From positions 1 to 7,868 of the forward strand of contig DPRZ01000166.1 of NCBI GenBank assembly GCA_003538525.1: a stretch of 7,868 nucleotides of DNA. Direction: 5' to 3'. Under the pieces are notes generated by a model. It saw nothing but the letters and a program-made list of their open reading frames with translations, ran no database searches and was not told where the DNA came from. Every line of letters begins with the position of its first letter. Position 1 is the first letter of the stretch. The position numbers and the translations under genes were made by a program. Positions 5,571 through 7,868 of this stretch are shown here, piece after piece. Origin of the DNA: Neisseriales bacterium (GTDB taxonomy: Bacteria > Pseudomonadota > Gammaproteobacteria > Burkholderiales > UBA11063).

Positions 5571-7778
5571 ATGTTATTTTCATATTTAGGTAAGCCATTA
5601 AAAGAAATTTTGAGTCCCAAATATCTTAAAGAAGACTTATTTGCTGGGTTCAATATTGCGATTGTTGCGATTCCATTGGCTTTAGCCATCGGCTTAGCAT
5701 CATCAGTTCCGCCAGGCATGGCTTTAACTGCCGCAATTGTTGGGGGAGTGGTAGCGGCAATTTTTGGTGGCACGCGTTTAGGTGTGTCAGGTCCAGCCTT
5801 ATCGATGACGATTTTAATTTCTAGCTGTGTAGCAACACATGGTTTACCGAGTTTGTTTGTGATTGGTTTTGTGTGTGGCGTGTTGCAATTCTTAAGCGGC
5901 GTATTTAAACTCGGGCGCTTTACACGTTTAATTCCAATCCCCATTATTTATGCATTTACTTCGGCCATTGCGGTAATTTTATTAATTTCGGCAATACCGA
6001 GCGCTTTGCAAATTGAGTCACCTAATTTAAGTCATTTAATTGATGTGATTAAAGATATTGATATTTACATTACCCAGATGAATCCATTTGCTTTTGTTTT
6101 AGCATTAATTACGATTGTAATTGCGCGTAAATTACCTAAATATTATCCAAAAATGCCAGCCTATTTGGTTGCAGTTCTAGTGCCGACACTATTAGCGCAT
6201 TTATTTACGAATCACCAAATTTCTTTTGTCGGTAGTATTCCGCATGGGCTGCATTTACCACAAATCCCCAATTTTATGATAATTCATAATTGGCATTCAT
6301 TAATTATTAGTGCTTTATCGGTATTTATTTTAGCTTCACTTGAATCAGTTCTGTCAGCAAATGCGTTAGATAAATTAAATCCATTGGAAGAAAGCCATAA
6401 GCCAAATCATGAGTTAATTGGTCAAGGCTTGGCCAATTGTGCCGTGGCGATTTTTGGCGGTATTCCAATTACGCAGTTACTCGCTCGTTCTAAAATTAGC
6501 ATTGATAATGGGGCGAGAACTCGTCGGGCAGCGATTTTTCATTCAATCTTTATTTTTGTCGTAGTGTATTTCTTTCCTCAAATAATTGAGTTTATTCCAA
6601 TTTCAGTTTTAGCTGGCGTTTTAATTAGTGCGGCAATTTCAATGATAAATGTTAAGCATGCTTTAGAATATTGGCGTAATGACAAGCGTGGTTTTTTAGT
6701 TTATAGTGTTACATTTATAATGTTGGTATTCACTAATTTAGTTGAAGGAATCCAAACTGGTGTAATGGTTGCACTATTGATTATGGTAATTAAAATGTTA
6801 CGTACTAAAACTAGTATTCGCTTATGGGATAATAAGCAAGTAATGCGTATTAGTATTAGTGGTAATTTAACTATTTTATCGATTGATGAAATTGATAAAT
6901 TTAAGTACATTATTCTTAAACAAGTTGGATTAAAATACGTGATTTTTGAATTTCAGAAGATTCAAAGTATTGATAATGCTGGTGGACAATATTTAATTGA
7001 TATGATTGAAGAGATTCAAGAGCATTCATTACAAGTTATTGTACATGGATTGACTAAGGATCAGTATCAACTCTTAAAAATGATCAATGTCAAAGGCGTG
7101 AAATTTTACAATACCATTACCGAGAGTGAAATTAAGTACATCTTAGAGCAATCAGGCGTTGAGCACTCGGCAAATGAGATTTTAAAACACGGAATGGCTA
7201 CTTTTCATGAGCAATATGCTTCACAACGTACCAAGTTAATGGAAACTTTGGCTAAAGAACAAAAACCACACACTTTATTAATAACTTGTTCCGATAGTCG
7301 TTTAAACCCGAATGAGTTTTTTGCAGTTGGACTTGGAGAAATCTTTGTAATTCGTAATGTGGGTAATGTTGTACCGCCTTTTGATCCACTGAATAAATAT
7401 AGTGAAGTGGCAGCCATTGAGTATGCTGTAGCGGCATTAGAGATTAGAAATATCGTGATTTGTGCACACACCGAGTGTGGAGCAATAAAAGCCTCAATGA
7501 GCTCGCATGGACATGGTCCAGAATTTTATGGTTTAGATAATTGGTTGCAAATTATCAAAGATGGTTTTACCAAAAATTGGCCAAGTGATACTAATGAAGG
7601 AACTAAAATTAACGCGCTTTATCAAGTTGAAAATTTAAAGACTTATCCAATGGTTCATGAATTAGTTCTTCAAAATAAAATTACAATTTCGGCGTGGGTT
7701 TATGACGTCCATTCTGCACATATGTTGGAGTGGCGCGAATTGGAAAAACAATTTGTGCATATAATTCAAGCTCAGTAA
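5571..7778 (+). CDS. SulP anion transporter-STAS-beta carbonic anhydrase fusion
   Basis: A 735-residue inner-membrane protein in three parts. Residues about 20-410 are a SulP/SLC26 transporter with many hydrophobic helices and family stretches such as AIVAIPLALAIGLAS, RLGVSGPALSM, SLESVLSANALD and IFGGIPITQLLARSKI. Residues about 422-525 are a cytoplasmic STAS domain. Residues about 535-735 are a beta carbonic anhydrase with zinc ligands Cys573 and Asp575 (CSDSR), His633 and Cys636 (HTECG), plus VIRNVGNVVPP (592-603). SulP-carbonic anhydrase fusions are a recognised architecture thought to couple bicarbonate transport to CO2 hydration. Bicarbonate as substrate here is inference; SulP proteins also carry sulfate and other anions. 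ATG 5571 has a modest AAAGGT site at 5557-5562. The gene starts 63 nt after msrB-msrA with no visible terminator between, so read-through is possible. All zinc ligands are present, so the enzyme domain should be active. Confidence 0.94.
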   Translation: MLFSYLGKPLKEILSPKYLKEDLFAGFNIAIVAIPLALAIGLASSVPPGMALTAAIVGGVVAAIFGGTRLGVSGPALSMTILISSCVATHGLPSLFVIGFVCGVLQFLSGVFKLGRFTRLIPIPIIYAFTSAIAVILLISAIPSALQIESPNLSHLIDVIKDIDIYITQMNPFAFVLALITIVIARKLPKYYPKMPAYLVAVLVPTLLAHLFTNHQISFVGSIPHGLHLPQIPNFMIIHNWHSLIISALSVFILASLESVLSANALDKLNPLEESHKPNHELIGQGLANCAVAIFGGIPITQLLARSKISIDNGARTRRAAIFHSIFIFVVVYFFPQIIEFIPISVLAGVLISAAISMINVKHALEYWRNDKRGFLVYSVTFIMLVFTNLVEGIQTGVMVALLIMVIKMLRTKTSIRLWDNKQVMRISISGNLTILSIDEIDKFKYIILKQVGLKYVIFEFQKIQSIDNAGGQYLIDMIEEIQEHSLQVIVHGLTKDQYQLLKMINVKGVKFYNTITESEIKYILEQSGVEHSANEILKHGMATFHEQYASQRTKLMETLAKEQKPHTLLITCSDSRLNPNEFFAVGLGEIFVIRNVGNVVPPFDPLNKYSEVAAIEYAVAALEIRNIVICAHTECGAIKASMSSHGHGPEFYGLDNWLQIIKDGFTKNWPSDTNEGTKINALYQVENLKTYPMVHELVLQNKITISAWVYDVHSAHMLEWRELEKQFVHIIQAQ

Positions 7779-7813
7779 TTAAATTTATTCATAGGTTATA
7801 AGAAAGTTTGCTT

Positions 7814-7839
7814 GTGAGATGGTATTTAAGCTGTCTCAC
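7814..7839. other. Hairpin after the transporter gene, not a canonical terminator
   Basis: GTGAGATGGT (7814-7823) and GCTGTCTCAC (7830-7839) form a 10-bp stem around the six-base loop ATTTAA. The outer six pairs are perfect and three of the inner four are G-U. It begins 36 bases after the SulP stop. No T-run follows on either strand, so it is not a standard Rho-independent terminator. It could protect the 3' end of the message or belong to the control region of a gene beyond the window. A 12-bp palindrome, ACTAAATTTAGT, follows at 7844-7855. Confidence 0.4.
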
Positions 7840-7868
7840 GGCTACTAAATTTAGTTGATGCTATGTTT

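Noticed and set aside
5555..5944. A 129-codon - strand open frame overlapping the start of the SulP gene.
   Set aside because: It is low-complexity (Ala/Pro/Lys-rich), the complement of hydrophobic helix codons, and the opposite strand is a certain transporter.

Overview
The window is a compact, AT-rich stretch of bacterial chromosome (about 60% A+T by eye, not counted). All eight credible genes lie on the + strand, with short gaps and little untranslated DNA. The families present (YchJ/SEC-C, YaiI/DUF188, DUF2237, SelO, MsrB-MsrA, SulP-carbonic anhydrase) fit a gammaproteobacterium. The low G+C and a DUF4116 repeat protein, a type I associate with protist-associated bacteria and with protists, make a Legionellales-like host plausible. 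That placement is inference. There is no tRNA, rRNA, CRISPR array, transposase or phage gene.

Layout: 62-496 is a small exported protein of unknown function. 590-979 is a short YchJ-type SEC-C protein, followed 21 nt later by a YaiI/YqxD-family protein (1001-1450). 1496-2641 encodes a solenoid-like protein made almost wholly of 25-residue DUF4116-type repeats: 14 complete units in unbroken phase plus a truncated fifteenth. An extended -10 promoter candidate (2662-2670) then precedes a 12-codon leader ORF with a strong ribosome binding site (2710-2748), a DUF2237 protein (2753-3109) and the overlapping selO gene (3102-4538). After a 114-nt gap come a fused methionine sulfoxide reductase MsrB-MsrA (4653-5507) and a three-part membrane protein, SulP transporter-STAS-beta carbonic anhydrase (5571-7778). 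The last 90 bases hold a 10-bp hairpin and a 12-bp palindrome, but no gene.

Functionally, 2.7-5.5 kb looks like a thiol/oxidative-stress neighbourhood. SelO is a protein AMPylator whose known bacterial targets include redox proteins, MsrBA repairs oxidised methionine, and the DUF2237 protein is cysteine-rich and translationally coupled to SelO. The SulP-carbonic anhydrase fusion would couple anion (probably bicarbonate) transport to CO2/HCO3- interconversion. I found no clear new multi-gene system. The points most worth a second look are the perfectly phased DUF4116 array, the apparent duplication of a translation-initiation region that makes the leader ORF, and a SelO with Phe where E. coli SelO has the disulfide cysteine Cys272.
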